Assembly: GCA_030549205.1 (NCBI GenBank)
Contig: JAUKTV010000002.1
Coordinates: forward strand, 248,001-312,000
Origin: Apiosordaria backusii
Taxonomy: Eukaryota > Ascomycota > Sordariomycetes > Sordariales > Lasiosphaeriaceae
Length of the DNA: 64,000 nucleotides
Direction: 5' to 3'
Shown here: positions 1-10,402 of the stretch, piece after piece
How the letters are laid out: each line of letters opens with the position of its first letter
Numbering within the stretch: the first letter of the stretch is position 1
Notes under the pieces: model-generated
Database searches by the model: none
The model's input: only the letters and a program-made list of their open reading frames with translations
Told to the model about the DNA's origin: nothing
Position numbers and translations under genes: made by a program

Positions 1-762
1 AGTGCTGATTAGCTCGTCTTTTTTCACCCAATGCCGAACTTGCAGTGTGATACGATCATGAAAGCTTGTCCAGGCGACAGAGTATGTTTGACCGATAGTG
101 AAATGTTCTTCTAAATCCCGAAGGCTATTGGGCGGGTTAAGGAACTGAGTTGTTCTGGCAGAGGAAAAATGGAACGTGAGCAGTGTCAGGCAAACCGCCT
201 GTTGGACTAGGGTGGGGATCTGGATATGCATGGGTATTCGAGATTGCGCGAAAGGGATGAAGAAAGGGAGGGAAATGACGGTTGTAATGAGAAAATTTGC
301 ACCGAGTCTCAAATTTCAAGCTGCGAAACCCCCGCCTCTTGATGGGGGTTACTTGAGATGCCTGTCCAACAGCACACGTGTAGCCGGGAGGGTTTCTCCA
401 GCCAAACAGACAGAGAAAAAGGGTTACAAGCTGCGTGCGTGCGTCGTGAGAGGACCAAATGGAACCTTCTCAACAAGTTACACAGCTAGGTGGTCTCCGG
501 ATACAGTCACACATTGAAGTGAGCACAAGTATCGTGTACCTCAGCAGGCTGGGAAAGTTCTCTCTTTCTTCAGAATAATCCAATACATTATCATTGCCTA
601 TAGTATTCCAGGTTGCTCAACATTATATCCTCCCATGGACAACATGGTATACAACAAAAAAGAACATGATCGAAAAGAAGTTTGGACATCGCCACAACAT
701 CGCCCCACACCTTACAACACAACAGATAGGTATACAGTAAAACAAAAGATATCGTCAACCGC
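1..762. other. No supported gene; 3' flank
   Basis: Downstream flank of the minus-strand gene that ends at 763. Only short ORFs without recognisable motifs are present. It probably carries the 3' UTR of that gene. Confidence 0.5.
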
Positions 763-2357
763 TCATGGAGAGCGAGCCATGTTGCCCTCGGACATGTTTT
801 TGTCCATCATGTGGCTCATCGAGACATAACGTGACAGCCAGCTGACTTCGCGAGCTTTGTGGCCATTACAGCCCTTGCACCCCTTGCGAGCCTGCTCCAA
901 CCCCATCATGCCGGCACTGACGCCGTTCTTCTGGCCAGCGGTAGCAGCAAGCCCAGTCCAACTCAGACGCTTACCACCCTTCTTGGTCTGAGAAGCAGCA
1001 TGGTAGTTGGACATGGCAGCAATCTCACGCTTCTCAGCGCAGTCCCGGTCGATCATCATGTTTGTGTCCATGCAGCTAGGGGCCGAAGCAGCACCCATCG
1101 ACATTTGGGAAGGGAACATCATCATCATGTAGTCCTCCATCATCAAGCCTGAGCACATCATCTGCATGTTCATGGCACTCTGGCTCATCTTGCCCATGGA
1201 CATGGCCTTCTTGTTATCCATGATGAAGACGCCGCCACAGAAGCGGCCGCTCATGTTCTGGCGCACGCTTTCGAGGACACCCATCTGAGCGAAGGGATCG
1301 GTGGTCATGGCGAAGTGTTCCATGTGGACACCCTTGCGGTCGTTCATCATCATGTCCATGGACTGGTGGTGGGCGGGCTCGCTGTCCATGTTGGATTCAC
1401 CACGGGGCATCATGAACTCGCAGGCGGCGGCACCGAAGGTGTAGATCTCAAGTTTGCACATCTTCTCGGCGGGCAGGTCGGAGCACAGTTGGGCCATCGC
1501 TTGGGAGACAAGGACGGCGCTGTCGTTGTGGCAAAGGACGACGCAACGTCCCATGGAGTCGTCGAGGAGAGTGGTGCGCATCTGGGCGTAAAGGTTTCTC
1601 CGGGCTTGACTGGGCATCATCATGCAACGCTGGACCATCATGCACATCATGTCGAAAGGCATACCCCAGGTGGGCATGCAGATGCACATCATGGGGCGGT
1701 TGAACATGCGGGACAGCATGGGAAGGGTCTGCTGGTGGCAATGGCGGGAGCTGGTTATCGTTAGCCGGATTCATGAAATGCTCTTAAAGAAAGTGGTGAA
1801 GAGTCTTACCTCATGCCCATGCCGCCCATGAACATCCACTTCTCATTGTCCATTTCCTGACCCATCATCCATCCCTCAGACTCCATGGCACACATATGCA
1901 TCTGCTCCTTGCCATTGATCATCCAGCACATACCCATAACCATCATGGCACATGTGCACATCCACATGGCGAACATGGCACCAGGCATCATCATCCAGAG
2001 GGGAACGGCCATGAACATCATGCACATCTCCATGCATGTGAGCATGGTGTGCATCATCATGTCTCCCATGTCGGCCCACGACATGTGCTTGCGCTGAGTG
2101 AGCATGGCCCAGCACATGTTGGGCATCATGCGCATCATCTGCATCATCTCTTGCCACATCATGGACCACATTGGCCGCTGGGACCGTGGAGTAGTGCCGC
2201 AAGCCCCATCGCAGAGTGGTGGGATGTACGTGACTGGGGTTGCCATCATCGACTTCACGGCGGCGGGCTTCATGTTGGCCATCATGGGCATGATGTTGGG
2301 GTACGAGCCGGTTGTTGGTGAAACCGCTGGAGATTCAGGTGGTGAGAACCGGGGCAT
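763..2357 (-). CDS. Methionine-hyperenriched member of a conserved fungal hydrolase-like family
   Basis: Two exons, 2357..1810 and 1750..763, joined across a 59-bp intron (donor GTAAGA, branch CTAAC, acceptor CAG); 511 aa. The framework matches a fungal-only family I recognise: an N-terminal segment with SYPNIMP and CDGACGT, two hydrophobic segments (about residues 105-145), then NGKEQ, SEGWMMGQE, DNEKW, and in exon 2 an alpha/beta-hydrolase-like core with the strand-elbow VVLCHNDSA, KLEIYTFGAA, EHFAMTTDPFAQMG, GRFCGGVF, KRLSWTGL and GREVSWLVRY-like EVSWLSRYV. The usual catalytic serine of a GxSxG elbow is not seen, so enzymatic activity is doubtful. By hand count about 50 of the 182 exon-1 residues and about 55 of the rest are Met. 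They sit where the family, as I recall it, carries Leu, Ile or Val, including the membrane segments. The function is unknown; copper or redox roles are only speculation. Both splice junctions keep the frame and there is no internal stop, so the gene looks intact. Confidence 0.8.
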
Positions 2358-5248
2358 GACCTTGAGGGTTGTTAAAACGAGTGTGGTGGTGAAGAGACCT
2401 GGTTGACGAACGGGTAAGACCTAATAGCGCCATTCGTGATGATCGGCTCGTTATAACTCTGAGGGAACGCGTGTTGGTGATTTGGGAAGTTTGTTGTTTT
2501 CTTCATTCCAAACAGTCGATTTCCTCAGCCGCGTGGCCGTCGCAGCAGAGACGAACTGACACCGAGCATCTGGCATTCCAAGGACGCCAGCCTTTCACGA
2601 ATAGCGACCCTAGCAAAAATGTAAGTAATTTCCCGTGCGCTTGCCTCAAGTTCCTGAGCGCATTAGCTTATCAGCATCCGCGTCCCTCTGGTGTGAAATT
2701 GAAAGCGCGATTGGACCCGACAGAGCGGATGACCTCAGGTAAGGGAGAGCATGCGGGGGTATAACTCTGAAATATGAGCCAAGTGCAGCTTCTCTTTGAG
2801 TAAATAACAGGCATTCCAGTTTTCAGGGGCGGGCATCTCTCCGGGTTCGTTTGCTGGTGTTTGACGTATTATTCCCGCCCTTTATCAGACCCCACGATGT
2901 CATGTTGGGTGGAAAGGGAAGTAAGAACAAATATCGGTTCCATGATACGAGGTAAATATCATCTCATTCTTTTGAAGTTTGTGTGAAATTCTGTTGTGAA
3001 TGGCAAGTCTCCGCCCCTTCCTCTTGGTGTGAACAACGTGTGGCCTGACCTTGCCCTCTTTCCCTAGAACGGCTCTCTGGACATGTGACGCTCCGAACCG
3101 GAGACAATGATCAAAAATATCCGCCGGCCTATCTTTTCAACCTCTTCCGTCCCGCCCTGCCCATCTCGGCGCCACCCGCACCAAACAAACATGACATCGA
3201 CGATCCTATTGATTCGTCCGTCGCGCACGATCCGGATCAAGAGCCACCACCTCACAGACGCCGCCCGCCGACGAGTCATGCCACTGCTGGTAGATGACGG
3301 GAAGCGTTGGCCGAGCCACTAACTCTGCAGGACATCGTCATATATCCTTGATGGCATCTCCTTGGTCATGGCAACGATGCCCGTCGATGTTGTTGGCCGC
3401 GCGGATATGGCACCGTAACATACCCCTCTTCTCTGTGAGTCCCGTCCATGAAATACCTCTCTATATTCCGCCAGAATCGACAGCCAAGACAAGGCAGTCA
3501 GACAACTGCACACTTTTGTTTGCTGCTCGAGATGTATCAATGCAATGTTGCATTTCAACGACTCGGACGACGTCCTCGCTGATCTTGTCTGTTTTGGGGC
3601 GAGTGCAGCAATAACACGACCCCCAGGCCTCGCTAAAAAAGTGTCACCCTCCCCAGGAGAAAAGGACATCGGGCTGCATAGGAGGTGAGAATCTCCGGTG
3701 CCACAGCATAAGGTACCTCATATATGATGGCACTCCTCAACTAGACTGCCGAGTCACTGGCTGTCCCTCCATTCAACATTCATGCCAATTCGTTCGACAA
3801 TTGATCAGAACCACCCTTTCACCGAGGACTTGATGTCGAATCTACCGACCATCTCTGGCAAGGTCTTGACCATTCGTTGATGGCACAACCCAAACGATTT
3901 TCTACGTGGCAACGATGGTGGTCCTTCCCGTCCCATAAGCTTGGGCCAATGCTGGTTATTTCGAGATGTCTAGATGAATCGATGTACACGATCATACCCT
4001 GACGATCCATCTTCCCCGCAACTTGTCATGCCGTGTGCCTGTCAATCTGCATGCCGCCCTGGGTAAATCAGCCCCGCAAACGTAGCATCAGCCACCACCA
4101 CTAGTTGTGCCGGACTCTCATACGTTCCCGGGGAGAACAGGAGGTTTCTTCCGTCATCATATTGACGTTTCTAGCAGCCCCTTTACTTCCGCCCCACCCG
4201 GCAGGCTCACTTCTCCTGTGCCCCCCTTTCCGGCCGGCCCTGTCTAGATCTCTGTGCTGTCTCAGTTCACAACGTAAGGTGTGGCTGCTACCCAGGTTTT
4301 GCTTTCTCGATCTCCCCGCTGATCAGGAACAGATCTTCCTTCTGGGAAGGATCTGTGGATACCTTCAGACAAACATCGCCCGTTGAACCTTAACGTTATC
4401 TTGCGAGATTTACAGGACCAACACTACATATGGGCATTTATGGCAGGTCGACCAGATTCGAAAACTGATGAGGAAAAGTTTCTCCATACAACCACTTTGT
4501 GCCCTTTTGCTTCCATTGACATCATTGCGTTGCATCCGACAATTACTGAGATGTTTATGAGATGTGGGCTGAGAGACCTGTATATCGAACCCACTGCCCC
4601 GGCTCAGTGTTCCATTAAAGAGACGGTGGGAAGGGGCACCAATGGGAAATTTCTCTGGGCAGTGACCGAAAGGGCCCCCTCTTGGCGGCTGAACACGGTA
4701 TCTGCTGAGGTTCCAATATGAGGGCCGAGCAGCCGTGGCACCGTCATCTGGTGCGGCTCGACGAGGTGTTCTACGAGCTAGGAAACCTGTTTGCTTCCTC
4801 TTCATGATATGACTCCAGCCAATGGTTGCCCTACCACATAGCATGGTGCTTGAGCCAGACTATCCGGATCACATAGGAGTGAGTCGGTACTCTAGATTCA
4901 TTTACGACTCTCGTGGGGATCGACATGACTCTTTCCTCTTCTCGCCAAACCATTGAGCAGGCCGATATTGAAGCTATCGTGAGGGTTAGAGCCAACACGC
5001 TGAGTTCAACACCAAGCGTGAACTACCTTATCTTTCATGCTTGTTGACATCATATCTAAGTAGAAGAGGCTCCGAGAATGCAACCAGGACCTTGCCACAA
5101 TCAGCAACTCACGCCCTTCGATCAGAAATCTTGGAATAGCGTCGTAGGGAAGGACAGAGGGAATTCTCCGTCTCGCTTCACGAGCAGAGGACGCTTTTCG
5201 GGATGAGATTCTGCGAAGGACGACACCGAGATTATGCCTCACGACAGG
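2358..5248. other. Intergenic, no supported gene
   Basis: Divergent upstream region of the Met-rich gene (minus) and the secreted-protein gene (plus). ORFs of 60-144 codons occur on both strands, but none shows a family motif, a plausible exon structure or consistent codon use. No tRNA-like fold was recognised. Confidence 0.45.
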
Positions 5249-5257
5249 CATAAATAG
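5249..5257 (+). promoter_or_regulatory. Probable TATA-like element and CAG-rich leader
   Basis: CATAAATAG lies about 160 bp before the ATG at 5414. It is followed by a pyrimidine-rich stretch and a leader rich in CAG triplets (about 5297-5332). This is the layout of a strong fungal promoter with a short 5' UTR; assignment is by position only. Confidence 0.4.
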
Positions 5258-5413
5258 AGGCTTGTTCTCCTCTCCCCAAGCATCCTTCCTCTCATCAGCA
5301 GCAGCAAACATCAGCAGCAGCAGCAACAAGCCAGCTTCTCTCTCGATCTCATCAGCCGCCGAGCTCCAGTCTATCAATTCTAGTCTCAACAGCCAAGATC
5401 AAACACCATCACA

Positions 5414-6169
5414 ATGAAGGCCACCTTCTTCTCCCTCTTTGCTCTCGCTACCTCGGTCGTCGCTGGCCCAGTGGTGACTGAGAATCAGCTCGCCCCTCGC
5501 CAGCTCGAGAGCCAGGCTGATCAGCTTGACACGCTGCTAGCCCTCATCCAGACTCACACCGCCAACATCAGTAAGCCTGGCTCCTAATCCTCACTTCCCT
5601 CCCAATCCTACTGACATGAAGCCCTTATACAGATTCCACCACCGCTGCCGTGCAGGATAACCCGTCCGTCGACCAGCAGAACGCTGCCGCTGCTGCCCTC
5701 GCTCCGGACTTCAACGCCATCACCAGCGCGCTCACCTCTGCCACCACCCTCCTCGCCAAGCGCGCCTGGGAGGACACCGTTATCTTTGCTCGCACCGGCG
5801 GTGACGGTAAGGACGGTGGTAAGGATGGTGGCCATGGCGGCGGCAAGGACGGCCCGAACAAGTCTTGCGCCAAGGAGTGTCTCCTTGTCAAGATTGAGCT
5901 GTTGGTGTGGGAGATTGCTTGCACGATCAAGTTGGTGATTATCAAGCTGGGTTTGGGTGAGTCTTCTACCTGATCTGAGAAAGGGAAGACGATGCTAACA
6001 ATAAACAGCTTGTGTCCTCCAAATCCTCACTCCCTTACTCTTGGCTCTTGTTGGCTTGATCAAGGCTCTTGACAAGGTTGTCTTGGGACTGGTTATTGTG
6101 GTCAAGGCCTTGCTTCACACCATCTTGGGCACTGTTGCTGGGGCTTTGCTTGCTCTGATCATTTGGTAG
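5414..6169 (+). CDS. Small secreted protein with Gly/Lys/Asp linker and hydrophobic C-terminal half
   Basis: Three exons (5414..5570, 5633..5956, 6009..6169), introns of 62 and 52 bp with GTAAGC/GTGAGT donors and CAG acceptors; 213 aa. Residues 1-18 form a signal peptide (MKATFFSLFALATSVVAG). A helical-looking Ala/Gln/Leu section follows, then a flexible linker at about residues 113-133 of repeated GGDGKD-type units, then Cys-containing KSCAKEC. The last ~85 residues are almost wholly Leu/Val/Ile/Ala with regularly spaced Lys, ending LLALIIW. That pattern suggests an amphipathic or membrane/surface-associated tail rather than a soluble enzyme. It is not a hydrophobin: the eight-cysteine pattern is absent. 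I do not recognise the family. A CAG-rich leader and a nearby TATA-like box suggest a well-expressed gene. Confidence 0.8.
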
Positions 6170-6949
6170 ATGGTGGACTGGGTGATTGCTGATGCTATGA
6201 AGAGAGATTTTGGGGAATGAGTAATATGTAATGGGAATACACGCTGCTGATGGAACTTCGGGAAGGATGAGCTGGGTGATTGAGTTGTTGTTGCAGAGTC
6301 GATGCAGGGTGTCATCTGTCGTTTATGCTTCGCTTCGCTTTCACTGTGTGATGATTTTTTCTTTCTTTTTCCAAATAATTTGCAATCATCTAGGTACTGT
6401 CGTTAATTTTGATTCACTTTTATACTTTGCGAATTCTTTGCCTTCTTGTAGTGAAAACTGGTGACATGTGCCCAGCAAGAAAGGGTTAGGGATCATGGAA
6501 CGGGTAAAAAAGGGAGTGCCAAGGAGTCGGATTGACGAAGCATTGCCTAGAACCTTTGACAGCTCAATTCTAAACCTTATTACCCCACACTTGACTTCAT
6601 GTGTAAAGTGAAATTCCAAGAATTGGGGAGCAATGGCAGTGGAGGAGCGTCCGGCTCCCCGGTTATAGTTGGGGGCGGTTGCTCTGCCGGAAACAAATTC
6701 AGGCTGTCAAGTGCGTATCGGTGAGTGAGTTGTTGCTTCGATGGAGTGGGCTATCCTTGGAGAAGATATCAGACGGCAACTTCGAGTGTTGCTCCCATGA
6801 ACACAAGTGGCCGAAACTGTGAGGACGGGATTCTGGAGCCGCGGAGCATTTAGGTCACCTACCGGGTAGGCAGTGAAAGGGAAGCTCCTGCCAGGGCCTT
6901 GTCAGGTGCCCCCGGATGGGGACGAGTAAATATTTGTGCTCATGTTTCC
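6170..6949. other. Intergenic, no gene seen
   Basis: 3' flank of the first secreted-protein gene and promoter region of the second. T-rich tracts around 6355-6375 could belong to the 3' UTR. Confidence 0.45.
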
Positions 6950-6974
6950 AGCACAAGAAGTCGGCTCTTGTGCT
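6950..6974. promoter_or_regulatory. Perfect 9-bp inverted repeat upstream of the second secreted-protein gene
   Basis: AGCACAAGA and TCTTGTGCT are separated by a 7-nt loop and lie about 107 bp before the ATG at 7081. Two copies of CTCTTCCACA follow (about 6974 and 7002). It could be a dimeric transcription-factor site or a leader hairpin; the transcript start is not known. Confidence 0.4.
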
Positions 6975-7080
6975 CTTCCACAACAACAGGTGACTCTTCT
7001 CCTCTTCCACAAAAATCCAACAACCCAACAAACAATTGTCGACAATCAAACAACCGACACAGGCTCACAACCTAGACTAC

Positions 7081-7827
7081 ATGATGTTGTCCATTCCGAC
7101 CCTCCTCGCCAGTATTCTGGCGCTCTCTAGCGTATAACTACATACCAGCAACCTCAAACCTTGAAGAGATCACTGACATGGAACCTAGACCGTCTACACC
7201 GCCCCCGCTTCCCCCGTCACCGAGGCCCAGGGCGACGTTGACTTTTTCTCAGGCTACCAAATCGTCCCCATCCACTGGGACCTCCCCATCAGGGCCGACG
7301 ACCCCAACAGCGAGAAGGTCCCCGTCACCGGCACCATTCAGGAGGCCATTGCCAAGATGGAGGCCGACTACCCCGGCTGGAACGCGACCTTCCAGGCCCA
7401 TCTCGCAGCCATCTCTACTATTTCGGCCTCCTCGGCCGACGCTGCGAAGGAGTGGCCGGAGACTTTCCAGTGCAGGATTCCCTATGATCCGGCGATGTAT
7501 ACCGATATCAAGGAGGGGATCGACTATCTGCGTGGGCTGACTGGGACGGCGATAAACGATCCAGGCAAGTGTGGGAGGGTGAGCTGCTCGTACAACTCGG
7601 CGATTTATTGGTGCAATGATGTAGGTGTTGGGCTTTTTTAATATGAGATGAGTTGGCACTAACAGGGAGATTAGAATGACTACCAGAAGGAGGTGGAGTG
7701 GGGCCAGGTTGCTGATGGGGGAAAGTTTATTCTTGATAGATGCGCCAATGGTAGGACACTTTCGGTGAAGGGGAGGGCAACTTTTGCGGAGAAGTTCAGT
7801 GTTTGGGTTCGCAAGGATTGGTGTTAG
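7081..7827 (+). CDS. Small secreted cysteine-containing protein (effector-like)
   Basis: Three phase-0 exons (7081..7131, 7189..7620, 7675..7827) with introns of 57 and 54 bp; 211 aa. Exon 1 is almost exactly the signal peptide (MMLSIPTLLASILALSS). The mature part has an N-terminal section with YQIVPIHWDLP, then the core containing CRIPYDP, DIKEGIDYLRGL, KCGRVSCSYNSAIYWCND and, after the last intron, DYQKEVEWGQVADG and LDRC. The spaced cysteines and the SCSYNSAIYWCND block are typical of small secreted proteins of plant-associated and saprotrophic ascomycetes (recalled, not searched). An upstream in-frame ATG pair at 7081/7084 makes the exact start uncertain by one residue. The second acceptor was fixed at 7674 because the earlier AG at 7665 would lead to an immediate stop. 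A biochemical function is not evident. Confidence 0.8.
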
Positions 7828-8769
7828 ATGTGGCTGGTCCGGCACGATGGTTCACGGGATGCATGGTTGAGCTACCTTCGGAGGGCGAAGCAAAGATACT
7901 CACGCTGATGCGTGACTGGTAACTCAGTTGTTTCTGGGCTGTGTTGTGGATTTCCGTGGTGGTTATGTTTTCGCTGATTTGATTCGCAGCTGAACAACAT
8001 GCGAGTCCCCAGCGGACTTGGCTAGGAGAGTCAGCGATTGAGAACTTTTCGGCTCCGAACCTCAGTTCGCTTAAGTTTTTTGATTCCTGGATTGTCTGAA
8101 TTTTCCCCTTCCTCTCCTTCCAAGATCCGTTTTGCCGTTGATTGAACCCCTCTGGACCAGGTCCGTGGGTGGTTCGGATCAAACACCAAGATCTGCGGCT
8201 CTTTATGCAACACCCCGTTTTTCTCCTCAGAGCTGTCACCTGTGCCGTACTGCCGCCTCTTGTCACCCATATCCCGTCTCTCGGCGCTCATGAGCAAGCT
8301 TAATTCGACGATTGGAAGGATCGAGGGGGTCTTGTCCGATCTTAGGACACGGCACACCTCACATTTAATGCTGCATGCCTGCGTCATTCTGAAGCTCAAG
8401 AGGAGAGGAGCGCAACAGAAATGCAGACAGCATATTCAAACCCCACCACCCCTGGTAAGTTTAAGGTTTCCCTTTGGTTTTGAATATTGATCATACACTA
8501 CCTTGGCTCTTTCCCCTCCCATCCCCCACGAATGACTCGGGATGCTGCCTGGGATTTTCTCTCTCTGGATTTTCTCTTTTTGTCCCATAGGATTTCACAC
8601 TCACACTCGTTCGATCATGACACCGCATCGCACCATCTGGTGATATTGGTTCTTTTGAAAATTGCGTGCAACAACGTAGTGTACAACGCCCTGGCCGGCG
8701 ACAACATAAGGCTACTTAGCATGATATATTTAATCATCATCATCCGCACGCATAGCACACACAAACAAT
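7828..8769. other. Intergenic, no supported gene
   Basis: Contains the 3' flank of the secreted-protein gene and the promoter of the gene at 8770. ORFs on both strands are short and motif-free. Confidence 0.4.
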
Positions 8770-9686
8770 ATGGACGACGCCCCAGAGGCAGTAGGGCCAC
8801 CGGTCAAGTCGCTCTCGCACATTTTTCGACGGAATCAACTTCGGATTCAGTCGCCTGGCCCGTGGAGTCCGAGGAGTCCGAGGAGATGGCCGCCAAAGAG
8901 CCCGTTGGGGATGTATGAATTCTCTACGTCGTCTAGAGAGAAAGAGGAGGGGATTGGTGAGTTTAGTAAGGGGGGTAAAGATGGGGAGAGTAAGGAGCGG
9001 ATGATATGGGGGTTGAGACGACCGACTTTTTGGTTGAGTCTGGCGTTGGCGGTGGTGATTCTGGTGGGGGTTGTTGGGGGAGGGGTGGCGGGGACGGTGG
9101 CGGTGGATAATGCGCGGAGGTATGCTTGCTTCTATTTTTCACAATCTCTTTTCTCTGTTCAGGACTAATGATGATGATGTTTGTGTTTGTCTGTGTTAGG
9201 GAATCCGCCTGCCCTGTCATCCTCCCCCCTTCTCCCACCGTCACCATCACTTCCTCCCTCCCTCCCTCCCCCACCTCCCTCGATCCCACCCCTACCGCGC
9301 TAGAAGCCATCACCGTCCCCCGCCTCGGGCTGATAGACTTTGACTGCGGGCGCGTGGCCCTCTCCCGGCAGATCATCACCTTGGGGACAAACTCGTGGTC
9401 GTTTGATGTGAACTGCATGATGGACTTTGTCGGGCCGGGTGTGGACCTGACGGGGATGACGAGTTATACTTTTGAGGATTGTATCAAGGCTTGCGCGATA
9501 TACAATAACATGGCGAGGAATAATACTTGTGTCGGGGTGCATTTTAATGCGAACTTGACGAGGATTGTGCCGAGGGTGGGGGGGAATTGCTGGTTGAAGG
9601 GGTATTTGCCGGGGATGAGTCCTGAGATGGATATTGCGGCTGTGGCTGTTTTGGTGAGTTCGCCGAAGTTTATGGGGACTGGGTGA
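8770..9686 (+). CDS. Single-pass membrane protein with Cys-rich PAN/apple-like ectodomain
   Basis: Two exons, 8770..9119 and 9200..9686, joined in phase (AG|G = Arg); 278 aa. There is no signal peptide. A ~77-residue Pro/Ser/Arg cytoplasmic part is followed by a transmembrane segment at about residues 86-109 (FWLSLALAVVILVGVVGGGV and on), then a Pro/Thr/Ser-rich stalk (SACPVILPPSPTVTITSS). The C-terminal ~130 residues contain the paired cysteines of a PAN/apple-like fold: FDCGRV, SFDVNCMMDF, TFEDCIKACAIYNN, NNTCVGVHFN and GGNCWLKG. A type II orientation with an extracellular ligand- or carbohydrate-binding head is inferred. Such proteins are common in ascomycete genomes, usually without a known role. 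The gene converges on the GH3 gene to its right. Codon choice switches from C-ending to G-ending within exon 2. Confidence 0.78.
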
Positions 9687-10402
9687 GGAGGAGATGGGGG
9701 GTTCTGAGGGGGAGGGTGGTGAGGGAGGTATCAGGTTGGATGGGTTGAACGGAATGTTGGTGATGGGGATCTGGTGGTGGGGAGATGGAGTGGATGAGTG
9801 GTGGTTGGTGACTCTAAGATATACCCAGTGCTGGTTTGTTGCTGCTGGTCGAAGGCGAAGGGGATTTTTGTTTGGGGGTTTGGTGGGGGTATTTAATGGC
9901 ATCAACACACACATGTAAATATTCAGTGTTTAATTTGTTTTTCATAATGATTTTCTTTTTTTTCTTGTCAAATGATATCACCTGCAAAGTTGTCCGTTGT
10001 GATGCAAAATCCAACTCGACCGGATAATACCTGATAAACAAAAGTCGAAAAGAAAAAGAGAAGCCGAAAGAAGAAATTGGAAGGGAATCGAGCCCACTAG
10101 GTACCTAAAGCGAAGAGCTCCAGCGGCGTTCTCCGGACTTTGGCACCAGGTGCGTGCTCAGATACTGAGCACTAGGCTATGGGCACCTGATGAATCCAGA
10201 TTACTTTGCTACTTCGCTGAAAGTGCGCAGCAAACCTGGGGTATATATAGGGAGAGTGTTGAACCCATCTGTCATCCCTGCCCTGGGAACCAACCTGAGG
10301 TTGAAGATACATGCCTCGCATTGAAGCATCTCTGCTTATAGATATTTGTCTATCCTGGCTATCTCTACCCAACCGATGCCCCTGTCTAGGATATAACCTT
10401 AT
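9687..10402. other. Convergent 3' flanks, T-rich tract
   Basis: Region between the tail-to-tail gene at 8770-9686 (+) and the GH3 gene (-). It has a T-rich run at about 9949-9969 and no supportable ORF. Confidence 0.45.

Noticed and set aside
1315..2321. His-rich plus-strand ORFs (about 140-150 codons) opposite the Met-rich gene
   Set aside because: They are the antisense reading of ATG-rich code (CAT = His). The minus-strand gene has family motifs and a perfect splice junction.
4105..4844. Overlapping ORFs of 93-144 codons on both strands
   Set aside because: No motif, no splice-site support, composition like the surrounding intergenic DNA.
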